Shown here: positions 7,668 through 15,542 of the stretch, piece after piece
Layout of the letters: each line of letters starts with the position of its first letter
Position numbering within the stretch: position 1 is the stretch's first letter
From: an uncultured Dysosmobacter sp.
GTDB lineage: Bacteria; Bacillota; Clostridia; Oscillospirales; Oscillospiraceae
Direction of reading: 5' to 3'
DNA length: 64,000 bases
Assembly: GCF_947631635.1 (NCBI RefSeq)
Contig: NZ_CANRMB010000005.1
Span: forward strand, 1-64,000
The notes under the pieces: model-generated
Seen by the model: only the letters and a program-made list of their open reading frames with translations
Told to the model about the DNA's origin: nothing
Databases searched by the model: none
Position numbers and translations under genes: made by a program

Positions 7668-8600
7668 TTAGAACGTGACCACTTCCTGGGCGGGCTTCTC
7701 ACAGGGCGCGATGGAGATGACATGCATCACCGGCCCCTTGCCGTTGTAGGCCTTGTGCTTCTCCACAGCCATCCGGGCGGTGACCTCGATCCAGTCCCGG
7801 TTCTGATATTGGTTTAGGTTCATGCCCTTGGCGATCAGCCCCAGGAACTGCACGTCGTTCTCGCAGCACACCATGGCGAACCGGCCGGGGCAGTGGATGC
7901 CGGGGTACTTTTTGGAGTGGCACATGATGAGCTTCATATGCACCGTTTTGCCCGCCCAACGGTCCGGGTGGTCCATCACATCCACATACCAGACGCCGAA
8001 GTCGTCGTCAGGGATGTCGATGATCTCCTGGTCCAGGTCAAAGGGGCACTCGTCGCCGGTGAGGTAATCCTCGCTGGTGCCGTCCACGTTTTCCAGATAG
8101 ATGTCCGCCCGGCGGTTCACCATCCGCAGGTTCCGCTTCCGCAGGGAATCCCGCAGCTCCGGCGTGCAGCGGTTGAACACCAGCATGTCCGCGTTGGTGA
8201 TCTTCTCCATCATCAGCTGGCCCATGTTCTTGGCGTACACGTCGAAGGTGGAGGCCTGGACGAAGGTCATGATCTGGTACAGCACCCAGTTGGCGGGCAG
8301 GACCTCCCTGTAAAGGCGTTCCATCTGCCACATGCCGTTGTATTCGATGAGGACCTGCTTGGGATGGTACTGCGCTTCCCACGCCTTGAGCTGGGAGCAT
8401 TTCAGGTCCTCTTCCTCGTCAACAGTGACGACGCTTACATTGTCCAGGGCATTTTTCTCATATTCCAGCTCGCCCTCCTCGCAGCAGATGAGGAGCGTCT
8501 TGTCCTGCCGGGCAAAGCCGTCCTCCAGGATGCCGTTGATAAAATCGGTCTTGCCGGAATCCAGAAACCCGGCGATCAGATATACAGGAATATCAGCCAT
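7668..8600 (-). CDS. CobW/G3E-family GTPase with divergent metal motif
   Basis: A 310-residue SIMIBI-class GTPase. The P-loop is AGFLDSGKT at residues 10-18. Where CobW/ZNG1 metallochaperones carry a CxCC metal site this protein lacks it, having only an ICCEEGE stretch just after the P-loop. The C-terminal part (VWYVDVMDHPDRW... and HVISIAPCEKP) resembles the C-terminal domain of the TIGR03943/YcgQ family. It lies 138 bases from, and in the same direction as, a His-rich canonical CobW protein, so the pair probably work together in metal allocation. Which metal and client are not shown by the sequence. Confidence 0.82.
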   Translation of the reverse strand: MADIPVYLIAGFLDSGKTDFINGILEDGFARQDKTLLICCEEGELEYEKNALDNVSVVTVDEEEDLKCSQLKAWEAQYHPKQVLIEYNGMWQMERLYREVLPANWVLYQIMTFVQASTFDVYAKNMGQLMMEKITNADMLVFNRCTPELRDSLRKRNLRMVNRRADIYLENVDGTSEDYLTGDECPFDLDQEIIDIPDDDFGVWYVDVMDHPDRWAGKTVHMKLIMCHSKKYPGIHCPGRFAMVCCENDVQFLGLIAKGMNLNQYQNRDWIEVTARMAVEKHKAYNGKGPVMHVISIAPCEKPAQEVVTF

Positions 8601-8738
8601 CGTAAAGTTCGTTTCCTTTCCAGCTTATGGAGGCGTTCTCAAAGGACTGTGTCCGTTGCCGGGCATAGGATCTGAAGGGAACGGCAGCCTCCGCAGCGCG
8701 CTAAAATTCTTTTGATACGCTTTTTCTCAAGAAAGGTA

Positions 8739-9848
8739 TCACAGGCCGAACAGCTCCGCCAGCTTGTCTTCCTTCAGCTCCGCGCCGATGACGCACAGGC
8801 GGCCGGTGTAGTCGGGATGGCCGGTGCGGATGTCATGCTCCTCGGGCACGTAGTCGAACTCGATCCACGCGCCGTTTTCGCCGCCCACGATGCCCTTGGC
8901 CCGCAGGATCTTGCCGTATTCGCCGGAGTCCAGAGCGGTCAGGATGCGCTGGATATCCGCCTGGGAGAAGGTCTTGGGGGTCTCCCTGCCCCAGGAGGTG
9001 AACACCTCGTCGGCGTGATGGTGGTGATGGTGGCAGGAGCAGTTGGGGTCATCGCACTCATGATCGTGGTCGTGGTCATGATGGTGCTCGTGCTCCTCAT
9101 GATCGTGGTGATGCCCGTGTTCATCGTGTTCATGTTCCCCATGATCATGGTGGTGCTCATGTTCCTCATGGTCATGATGGTGGTGGGTGTGCTCCGCCTC
9201 TTCGGCCTCGTGCTCCGCCCGCATTTTGGCCAGCAGCTCGTCGGCCAAAGACACCTTTTCAATGGCGGAGAGGATGACCTTGCCGTCCAGCTGGTCCCAG
9301 GGAGTGGTCAGGATGGCGGCGCCGGGGTTCTTCTCCCGCAGCATGGCCACGGCGGCCTCCAGCTTCTCCTCCGTCAGCTTCTGGGTGCGGGAGAGGATGA
9401 TAGTGCCGGCGGATTCGATCTGGTTGTTGTAGAACTCCCCGAAGTTCTTCATGTAGACCTTCACCTTGGTGGCGTCCGCCACGGTGACGAAGCTGTTCAG
9501 CTTCATGTCCTGCACGTCGGCCACAGTGTTCTCCACCGCCACGATCACGTCGGACAGCTTGCCCACGCCGGAGGGCTCGATGAGAATGCGGTCGGGGTGG
9601 AACTGCGCCGTCACTTCCTTCAGGGCCTTGTTGAAGTCGCCCACCAGGGAGCAGCAGATGCAGCCGGAGGACATCTCGGAGATCTGGACGCCGGATTCCT
9701 TCAGGAAACCGCCGTCGATGCTGATCTCACCGAACTCATTTTCGATGAGCACCAGCTTTTCACCGGGATAGGCCTCCGCCAGAAGCTTTTTGATGAGGGT
9801 GGTCTTGCCGGCGCCTAAAAAGCCGGAGACGATATCGATTTTTGTCAT
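8739..9848 (-). CDS. CobW/ZNG1-like zinc metallochaperone GTPase with His-rich insert
   Basis: A 369-residue G3E GTPase. Visible motifs are the P-loop SGFLGAGKTT, Walker B region ENEFGEISID, the metal-binding GCICCSL near residue 62 (CxCC type), EPSGVG, and a C-terminal CobW_C domain. Between about residues 220 and 277 lies an insert made mostly of His, Asp and Glu, ending with DPNCSC and six His, able to bind many zinc, nickel or cobalt ions. Family members move zinc to client enzymes under shortage and are often Zur-regulated. It starts at ATG 9848 behind AAAGGA. Downstream lies a second GTPase without CxCC. Confidence 0.93.
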   Translation of the reverse strand: MTKIDIVSGFLGAGKTTLIKKLLAEAYPGEKLVLIENEFGEISIDGGFLKESGVQISEMSSGCICCSLVGDFNKALKEVTAQFHPDRILIEPSGVGKLSDVIVAVENTVADVQDMKLNSFVTVADATKVKVYMKNFGEFYNNQIESAGTIILSRTQKLTEEKLEAAVAMLREKNPGAAILTTPWDQLDGKVILSAIEKVSLADELLAKMRAEHEAEEAEHTHHHHDHEEHEHHHDHGEHEHDEHGHHHDHEEHEHHHDHDHDHECDDPNCSCHHHHHHADEVFTSWGRETPKTFSQADIQRILTALDSGEYGKILRAKGIVGGENGAWIEFDYVPEEHDIRTGHPDYTGRLCVIGAELKEDKLAELFGL

Positions 9849-9887
9849 ATGATCAAGTCCTTTGCTAAAAATTTCTGAACAGAACTT

Positions 9888-9915
9888 ATCATACCATTAA
9901 AATGAGAAAATGCAA
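9888..9915 (-). promoter_or_regulatory. Promoter of the His-rich CobW gene
   Basis: Minus-strand TTGCAT (9915-9910), a 16-base spacer and TATGAT (9893-9888), with a leader of about 30 bases. A Zur-type operator was sought but not clear. Confidence 0.55.
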
Positions 9916-9931
9916 CTCCGTCACAGAAATT

Positions 9932-11374
9932 TTACGATTTTCGACTTGAATTTTGTGCCTTTGGGCGGAAAAATCCCGGAAAGACCGGCGGCGAGACCCG
10001 CCGCCGGGAGCGGGCGACCTGCCCCTGAAAGGCCCGGATGTCATGGGCCACGGTGCCGGAGAGGAGCAGGAGGGACAGCAGGTTGGGGAGGCACATCAGC
10101 GCGTTGCAGATGTCGGACAGGCGGAACACCACATCCAGCTGTTCCACAGCGCCCCAGAACACCGCCAGGATGAACAGAACGCGGTAGACTGGCAGACACC
10201 GGGAGCCGAACAGGTATGTAAAGGCGGTTTCTCCCTGGTACTCCCAGCCCAGGATGGAGGAAAAGGCGAAGAGAACGACGGAGATGCTGACAAAGCCGCC
10301 GCCCAGAGGTCCCAGCACCGTGCGGAAGGCCAGGATGGTCAGAGCCGCGCCATCCACCGGGGCCCCGGCGGCGTCCAGCGTGCCCAGCACGCCGGAGGAG
10401 CAGATGGCAAGGCCCGTCACCGTACAGATCACCATGGTGTCGAAAAAGGTGCCGGTCATGTTGATGTATCCCTGCCGGACAGGACTGCCGCTGGCGGAGG
10501 CGGCGGAGATCGCGGCGGAACCCATGCCCGCCTCGTTGGAGAACACGCCCCGGGCGATGCCCCAGCGGGCGGCGTCCAGCATGGAGGCGGTCACGGTTCC
10601 TGCCGCGCCGCCCGCCATGGCGCGGGAGGAGAAGGCGCAGCGGAGGATGGACGCGATCCCGGCGGGCAGATTTTCCCAATTGCCCAGGATCACGGCGAGG
10701 CCGGAGAGCAGGTAAAACACCGCCATGGCGGGCACCACGGCGGTGGAGACCCGGGAGATGCCGCGGATGCCGCCCAGAATGACCAGAAGGGACAGTCCGG
10801 CCACCACCAGGCCGATGACCTTGGGAGAGACGGCGGACACGCCGCGCAGAGCGCCGGAGATGGCGTTGGACTGGGTCATGCCGCCGATGCCAAAGGAGGC
10901 ACAGACGGCGAAAAAGGCGAACAGGCCGCCCATGGCGGCGCCCAGCCGCCCCAGCCCCAGGCCGTCCCGCATGACGTACATGGGACCGCCGGACCACTGG
11001 CCCCGCCGGTCCCTGCGCCGGAATTTCACCGCCAGCATACATTCGGAAAATTTGGATGCCATGCCGAAGAGGGCGGAGAGTTCCATCCATACCAGCGCGC
11101 CGGGACCGCCGGCCACCAGGGCTGTGGCCACACCCACGATATTGCCGGTGCCGATGGTGGCGGCCAGGGCCGTCATCAGGGCGGAAAAGGGGGAAATCTC
11201 GCCCCGACCCGCCTGCCGGGCATCCCGGCTGAGGACGCTCCGCAGGGCGTACCCCAGGTTCCGCCAGGGGAGAAAGCGGGTGCGGATCGTCAAAAAAATG
11301 CCGGTGCCCAGCAGCAGGGTCAGAGTGCCGGGTCCCCAGAGAAATTCATCGATGGTTTTCAGACAGTCTGTCAT
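9932..11374 (-). CDS. Sodium:alanine (glycine) symporter, AGCS family
   Basis: A 480-residue carrier with about eleven membrane helices. Family signatures are GISPFSALMTALAATIGTGN-like (EISPFSALMTALAATIGTGN, about residues 59-78), GGPGALVWMELSALFGMASK, GGPMYVM, and FSNEAGMGSAAISAASA, the AGCS hallmark. These proteins import alanine or glycine with sodium. Start ATG 11374 follows GGAGG. The gene is monocistronic, ends just past the CobW promoter and has a basic C-terminal tail. The substrate could be alanine, glycine or a close relative. Confidence 0.94.
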   Translation of the reverse strand: MTDCLKTIDEFLWGPGTLTLLLGTGIFLTIRTRFLPWRNLGYALRSVLSRDARQAGRGEISPFSALMTALAATIGTGNIVGVATALVAGGPGALVWMELSALFGMASKFSECMLAVKFRRRDRRGQWSGGPMYVMRDGLGLGRLGAAMGGLFAFFAVCASFGIGGMTQSNAISGALRGVSAVSPKVIGLVVAGLSLLVILGGIRGISRVSTAVVPAMAVFYLLSGLAVILGNWENLPAGIASILRCAFSSRAMAGGAAGTVTASMLDAARWGIARGVFSNEAGMGSAAISAASASGSPVRQGYINMTGTFFDTMVICTVTGLAICSSGVLGTLDAAGAPVDGAALTILAFRTVLGPLGGGFVSISVVLFAFSSILGWEYQGETAFTYLFGSRCLPVYRVLFILAVFWGAVEQLDVVFRLSDICNALMCLPNLLSLLLLSGTVAHDIRAFQGQVARSRRRVSPPVFPGFFRPKAQNSSRKS

Positions 11375-11422
11375 GGTGACACCTCCGCTTCCAGCATACG
11401 GCGGCGGAGACGCGGCTATGCG

Positions 11423-11454
11423 AAAAAAAGCGGACGCCCGTGCAGGACGTCCGC
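11423..11454 (-). terminator. Terminator behind the recombinase-SpoVT fusion (original spoVT terminator)
   Basis: Minus-strand stem 11454-11448 with 11436-11430 and an 11-base loop, then seven T. It sits 13 bases after the stop codon and belongs to the native spoVT 3' end. Confidence 0.82.
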
Positions 11455-11466
11455 GTGAAGCGCCGG

Positions 11467-13671
11467 TCAGCCCTCCATGTGCCGGCCTAAAAAGGCGGCG
11501 ATGGTCTGGGCTAGCTTGTATTCCGCGTCTCCGGTGGCAAGGCCGGGGGTCGTGCCGATAAACAGCACCAGGCCCAGCAGATCGCCCTCGGAGAGGATGG
11601 GGGCGGCCACGTTAGTGGTCAGTTTGTCACTGCTGTCTGTGACGGGAATGGGCTGGCCGTCGCCGGTGTACTGATAGATGCGGCGGCTCTCCATGATCTG
11701 TTCCAGCTCCGGGGTGATGCGCTTGCCCATCAGCTCCCGCTTGCCGCCGCCCGCCACGGCGATCACCGTGTCCCGGTCCGTGACGGCGCAGATGCTGCCG
11801 GTGGAGCGGCTCATGGTCTCGCAGAGCTGTCCCGCGAAATCCTCCACGCCGCCCAACAGGGAATATTTTTTAAAGATGACCTCCCCGTCGCGGCTGGTGT
11901 AGATCTCCAGGGGGTCGCCGTTGCTGATAACTTTGACAGTGAAAACTTTGCTCCGGCGGCGGTCGCTCTCCTGGATGATCTGGATCTCGTAGGGACGGGC
12001 CTCCGCGCCTGTCCGTTTTCTCGGCGCCTCCAGAGGAATGGAGACGGGTGCCATGGCTGCCACGGCCTCATCCGCTTGGGACAGGCCGCCGCACCGGAGG
12101 ATGCTGTCGATGTCGGCCTTCAGCTGGATTTCCAGGTGATCCTCATAGACCTTGATCTTCTCAATGATGAGCTGGAGGTCGTTCCGGTCCAGCTTGGGCT
12201 TGTTCAGAATATCGTCAAAGACCTCCATGGCCGTCTTGGCGGCACGGTTTACCCGGATGATAGTGCTGCGCTTGTCCAAGGTCATTTGAATCTGGTTTTG
12301 CAGGCCCTCGATCCGGCGGAGCAGGTCGTTTTCCAGCTCGTCGTAGGTCTCCTCCAGAATAGTCTCCCGCTCCGGGTGCTTCATAATGTCCCGCACCCGC
12401 TGGCGCTTGGTGGCTTTCAGCTCCTCCTGCAAGTCCGCCAGCACCGCCTCCAGATTGGCGGCGCTCTGCTCTGTCTCCCTGATGTCCTCGGTCTCCCGCG
12501 CCAGGTCGGCGTTGAGCCGGTCCAGCATGGCGGCGGAGTTGTCCTTCACCTTGCGGACGTAGATTTTCAGCAGCTCGTCCAGCTTGTCCACCCGGATGTG
12601 GTGGCTGGTGCAGCCCTTCAGCCCCCGGCGGTGGTACTCCCCGCAGCGGTAGGCGTCCCGCAGGTCGGCCCGGCTCATGGCGAACATGGGGGAACCGCAG
12701 TCGCCGCACTCCAGAAAGCCGGAGTAGACGTTGTCGTACTTTTTCTGCCCCCGGTAGTGGGCGGTGGAGCGGCTCTCCCGCAGCGCCTTCGCTGTGGCGA
12801 AGGTGCGGTAGTCGATGATGGGCTGGTGATGGCGCTCAATGACGATGTGCTCCAGCGCGTCCCGTTTCATGTCCTTGCCGTTGATCTTCTTCCGGGTATA
12901 TTTGCCCTGCCGCAGGGTGCCAATATAAAAGTCGTTGTCCAGGATGCCCTGGACGGTGACGATGGCCCAGACAGGCTTTGCCCGGCGCTTGCAGTCCTCC
13001 CCGGCGGCTTCCTTCCGCTGCCGCTCCGCCATACGGGGGGTGGGGATGCCCTGGCCGGTGAGATAGCCCGCAATTTTCTTATAGCCCCAGCCGTCGATGT
13101 ACAGCCGGAAAATTTCCCGCACCACCTCCGCCTCAGTGGGGACGATCTCAAATTCCTGCCGCTTGTTGACAATGTACCCGTAGGGAGCGGCGCAGATCCA
13201 CCTGCCGTCCTGCTGGCGGCGCTTGATGACGGACTTCACCTTTTTGCTGGTGTCGGTGACAGGCATCTCGTTGATGAGGAACTGGAACTGAATCTTCAGC
13301 CAGTCGTCGTCGTTGGGGAAGTCGATGCCGTCGCCGATGGAGATGATCCGCACCCCAGCGTCCCTTAGATCCTCCAGCTCCACCAGCCCCCGGCTGTTGC
13401 GGCGGGAGAACCGGGAGAAGTCCTTGACGATGAGGATGTCTTTCTGATGGCTCATCAGCTCCCGGCGCATGGACTGATAGCCCTCCCGCTGCTCAAAGGT
13501 GTAGCCGGAGCGGTCCCGGTCCTCGTAGAAGGTCAGGGTGCTGTCCGGGAATTTTTGTTTTATAAAATCCTGAATGATGGCTTTTTGGTTTTCAATGGAG
13601 GTGTTGTCCCGGTCCAGCTCCTCGTCCACCGAGATACGGGCATAGCCCGCGATATCAAATTTTTCAATCAT
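11467..13671 (-). CDS. Large serine recombinase fused in frame to the SpoVT C-terminal GAF domain
   Basis: A 734-residue chimera. Residues 1-150 are a resolvase catalytic domain (YARISVDEE with nucleophile Ser14, VKDFSRFSRRNSRGLVELED), followed by the recombinase domain (about 165-290), a zinc ribbon (CGDCGSPMF...YRCGEYHRRGLKGC) and a long coiled coil (about 400-480), as in large serine integrases. From residue 585 (GDPLEIYTSRDGEVIFKKYS) to the end it is not integrase but the SpoVT C-terminal part, a GAF-like sensor ending GAEYKLAQTI-like then AAFLGRHMEG. The switch lies exactly at the 5-bp attachment core at 11912-11916. The start is ATG 13671 with AAAGGG at 8 bases; GTG 13680 is an alternative. 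After excision the recombinase would instead end with 27 residues encoded at 26438-26355. Confidence 0.93.
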   Translation of the reverse strand: MIEKFDIAGYARISVDEELDRDNTSIENQKAIIQDFIKQKFPDSTLTFYEDRDRSGYTFEQREGYQSMRRELMSHQKDILIVKDFSRFSRRNSRGLVELEDLRDAGVRIISIGDGIDFPNDDDWLKIQFQFLINEMPVTDTSKKVKSVIKRRQQDGRWICAAPYGYIVNKRQEFEIVPTEAEVVREIFRLYIDGWGYKKIAGYLTGQGIPTPRMAERQRKEAAGEDCKRRAKPVWAIVTVQGILDNDFYIGTLRQGKYTRKKINGKDMKRDALEHIVIERHHQPIIDYRTFATAKALRESRSTAHYRGQKKYDNVYSGFLECGDCGSPMFAMSRADLRDAYRCGEYHRRGLKGCTSHHIRVDKLDELLKIYVRKVKDNSAAMLDRLNADLARETEDIRETEQSAANLEAVLADLQEELKATKRQRVRDIMKHPERETILEETYDELENDLLRRIEGLQNQIQMTLDKRSTIIRVNRAAKTAMEVFDDILNKPKLDRNDLQLIIEKIKVYEDHLEIQLKADIDSILRCGGLSQADEAVAAMAPVSIPLEAPRKRTGAEARPYEIQIIQESDRRRSKVFTVKVISNGDPLEIYTSRDGEVIFKKYSLLGGVEDFAGQLCETMSRSTGSICAVTDRDTVIAVAGGGKRELMGKRITPELEQIMESRRIYQYTGDGQPIPVTDSSDKLTTNVAAPILSEGDLLGLVLFIGTTPGLATGDAEYKLAQTIAAFLGRHMEG
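11912..11916. repeat. Left attachment core of the spoVT element
   Basis: GGGTC on the plus strand (GACCC in the coding sense), identical to 26440-26444. It lies in the same codon position of spoVT (GAC, CCx of Gly-Asp-Pro) on both sides. The similarity extends to GGGTCxCC. Crossover here restores the frame. Confidence 0.85.
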
Positions 13672-13683
13672 CGGCCACACCCT

Positions 13684-13962
13684 TTAAGTATTTCGCGGTC
13701 TAGGCGTGCGCTTCACGCTGCGTCCGCCCTCATTTTGAACTGTTTCCATTTTGGAAACAGTTGCATCCCGGCTGAGTTCTTCCTCCTCATAGATATTTTG
13801 CAGATGCTTGGAGATGGCGGAGGTATTCACATCGAACAGCTCTCCCATGGCTTTCTGTGTCAGCCCCAAATTTTCATCCTTGAAGATGACGCTGACAAAT
13901 TCCTTGCTGTTGCCGCTGTCGTAAAGCAGGATCTCACCTGTTTTTCCAATTCCCTTGTCCAA
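13684..13962 (-). pseudogene. Truncated RhuM-family protein
   Basis: 92 residues that match the N-terminal part of RhuM proteins: EILLYDSGNSKEFVSVIFKD, LGLTQKAMGELFDVNTSAIS (a winged HTH), KHLQNIYEEEELSRDATVSK, then homology stops after VQNEGGRSVKR and seven unrelated residues lead to the stop. Full-length RhuM proteins are over 300 residues. The start is TTG 13962 behind AAGGAGG. The cut end lies 12 bases before the recombinase start, so the recombinase module probably replaced the rest. The intact HTH could still bind DNA and influence the shared promoter. Confidence 0.75.
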
Positions 13963-14021
13963 AGTCAGCCCTCCTTTTCTATCCACTTTGGCTTTGTATT
14001 TTACATATAATTTCAGATAAT

Positions 14022-14050
14022 ATTGTATCACGCAACAGGGCCAATAGCAA
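14022..14050 (-). promoter_or_regulatory. Sigma-A-type promoter for the rhuM fragment and recombinase
   Basis: Minus-strand TTGCTA (14050-14045), a 17-base spacer and TACAAT (14027-14022). It is a vegetative-type promoter; I found no forespore or mother-cell promoter in front of the recombinase. Confidence 0.5.
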
Positions 14051-14147
14051 CTGGATTTTTCTTTATGTGATCCGCGGGCAAGGCGGCCGCGGCCATCAGC
14101 GCTGCTGCCCACGGTTGGTCTCTTGTTCTGTCAGATATCAAATGCAC

Positions 14148-14465
14148 TTACGTCCCCAGAACCACGCCTGTCTGCCGCTCCTGCTCCACTTCCGTCTGGG
14201 CGATGCGATTGCGGTCATAGCACAACAGATCACTGGTGGCGTCGGCCAGATTTTGGCTGCCGGACTGAAACACCGCCACCAGATAATTCTTTTGCCTGTA
14301 CGCCCGGTACAGCGGCTTCAGCTTTTCCCGCACAGACTCGTCCCGCCTTTCAGCGTTGGTGAGCCAGACCTCCACAAGTTTGTTTTCATCTCTGACATGG
14401 ATCTCCAATGGGCTGCCACTCCTTCCTGTGGAAATAGTTTCCTCTGTTTTGATCCGTTTATTCAC
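14148..14465 (-). CDS. Small conserved mobile-element protein, unknown function
   Basis: 105 residues starting at GTG 14465. The sequence has a hydrophilic N-terminus (MNKRIKTEETISTGRSGSPL), a middle with EVWLTNAERRDESVREKLK and YLVAVFQSGSQNL, and a charged C-terminus. I recognise the pattern as that of small proteins often found in Firmicute conjugative and mobilisable elements, whose function I do not know. A short upstream frame (ATG AGA AAC..., ending at this start codon, 14497-14461) has the better ribosome site (AAGGAGG), so translation may be coupled. Confidence 0.6.
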   Translation of the reverse strand: MNKRIKTEETISTGRSGSPLEIHVRDENKLVEVWLTNAERRDESVREKLKPLYRAYRQKNYLVAVFQSGSQNLADATSDLLCYDRNRIAQTEVEQERQTGVVLGT

Positions 14466-15082
14466 ATGGACAGGATTGGCCCTTGTTTCTCATGGCCATC
14501 CTCCTTCTGGCCCGGGGCAATTTTTTCCCCCTCCCGTTTGAGGACTTTGCGGTGGCCGTGTCCGGGGCGTATAGTACCGTCGGCCACGAGAGCAGGGCGC
14601 TGAGATCGTTCCAGATCGCGCCCAAGCTGTATCACGCCAGCCACAACACCGCCAGGAACACCGGGACCGGCAGCCCCCACAGACGCGGCCTGGGCGGCGT
14701 GAGCTGTGATGCATTTGTGTCTGCGCGGGTGCGGGACGGTCCAGCGCCATGAGCCCGTCCATAGACAATCTCCGCGCTGTATTCTTCGCTTTACCGCAAG
14801 CGGCGAAGTTCACGCCCATTGCCGGGCATCCTCTTCCTATCGGACCCGCTGACGCCGGGCTTCGGCGGGAGCCCTGTTGACGCCTCCGGCCCCTCTCGCA
14901 AACTCGCCGCAAAAGCGGCTCAAACCGGGGCCTTACTCCACAGGTGGTAGGAGTCGCCCCAGAGGAAGTATATCCAGGAGCAAGAGAAACAGGATCAGAT
15001 AAAAGATAAGGTAAGCCCCCAGGAATACGAAAACCCTTTTATGGGGCAAGCGGGGCAACCGGCCCACAATGGCCCGAACATA
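14466..15082. other. Decayed mobile-element DNA
   Basis: About 600 bases without a convincing gene. Minus-strand frames at 14462-14680 and 14490-14912 have ordered-looking pieces (RDLERSQRPALVADGTIRPG and FAACGKAKNTARRLSMDGLM) in different frames with no ribosome site, which suggests a frameshifted remnant of a larger element gene. I cannot name it. Confidence 0.45.
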
Positions 15083-15115
15083 GTACGGCCAGCGTCTTTT
15101 AGACGCTGGCCGTAC
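15083..15115. repeat. Perfect hairpin in the non-coding part of the element
   Basis: 15-bp inverted repeat (15083-15097 with 15101-15115) around TTT. It lacks a T-run on either strand, so it is not a standard terminator. Confidence 0.6.
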
Positions 15116-15443
15116 TTATGCCCCTATAGGGCCTTTTCAAGGCGGCCCCTGAAAGGAGTCGCCTTGACTTCCGCCGATATTCTTTTGTATAGAATTGCTG
15201 AAAGGAAGGAACGACAATGATGAACCAGTTCTATTGCCGTAAAGAACAGTTCCTTTTGGAGGCTGTTCCCGCGGTGGAAGCAGCGCCATCCAAATTCGAC
15301 ATTGCAGCATTGCGCGCCGCAGCGCCTGTGGCGCCAGGAGATGTATTGACAACACGCTTGGCAGCTGCACCGCCGGGCCGCGTCTTGCCGTCCCCATAAA
15401 ACGAATCGACCGTTTTATGAAGAATGGATATAAAAAGACGGTT
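15116..15443. other. Non-coding spacer with one doubtful short frame
   Basis: A 60-codon plus-strand frame at 15217-15399 has an AAAGGAAGG site, but its Ala/Pro-rich C-terminal half looks like random GC-rich translation. I do not call it a gene. Confidence 0.4.
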
Positions 15444-15509
15444 CAGCGTGTCGAAAAGTCTTTTCGACACGCTGCGGCCCCCGCCCTCAACAGAAGAGGG
15501 CAGGGGCCT
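15444..15509 (-). terminator. Two hairpins ending the CoA-transferase/E1 operon
   Basis: Stems 15444-15457 with 15461-15474, and 15477-15489 with 15497-15509 (one mismatch), lie just after the E1 beta stop on the minus strand. Neither has a long T-run. Confidence 0.6.
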
Positions 15510-15542
15510 GCGCTGATCAGAAGCAGATGACGGGTCCCCGGA

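Noticed and set aside
8712-9818. Plus-strand frame rich in Met, Val and Ile opposite the His-rich CobW gene
   Set aside because: The hydrophobic run is the complement of CAC/CAT/GAC codons of the His-rich insert, not a membrane protein.
11467-13671. Frameshift or assembly error as the explanation for the recombinase-SpoVT fusion
   Set aside because: The switch point coincides with a direct repeat whose partner sits at the matching codon of the other spoVT half, which an error would not produce.
15217-15399. 60-codon frame with a fair ribosome site inside the spoVT element
   Set aside because: The C-terminal half is Ala/Pro-rich noise, no homology is recognised, and the surrounding DNA is decayed.
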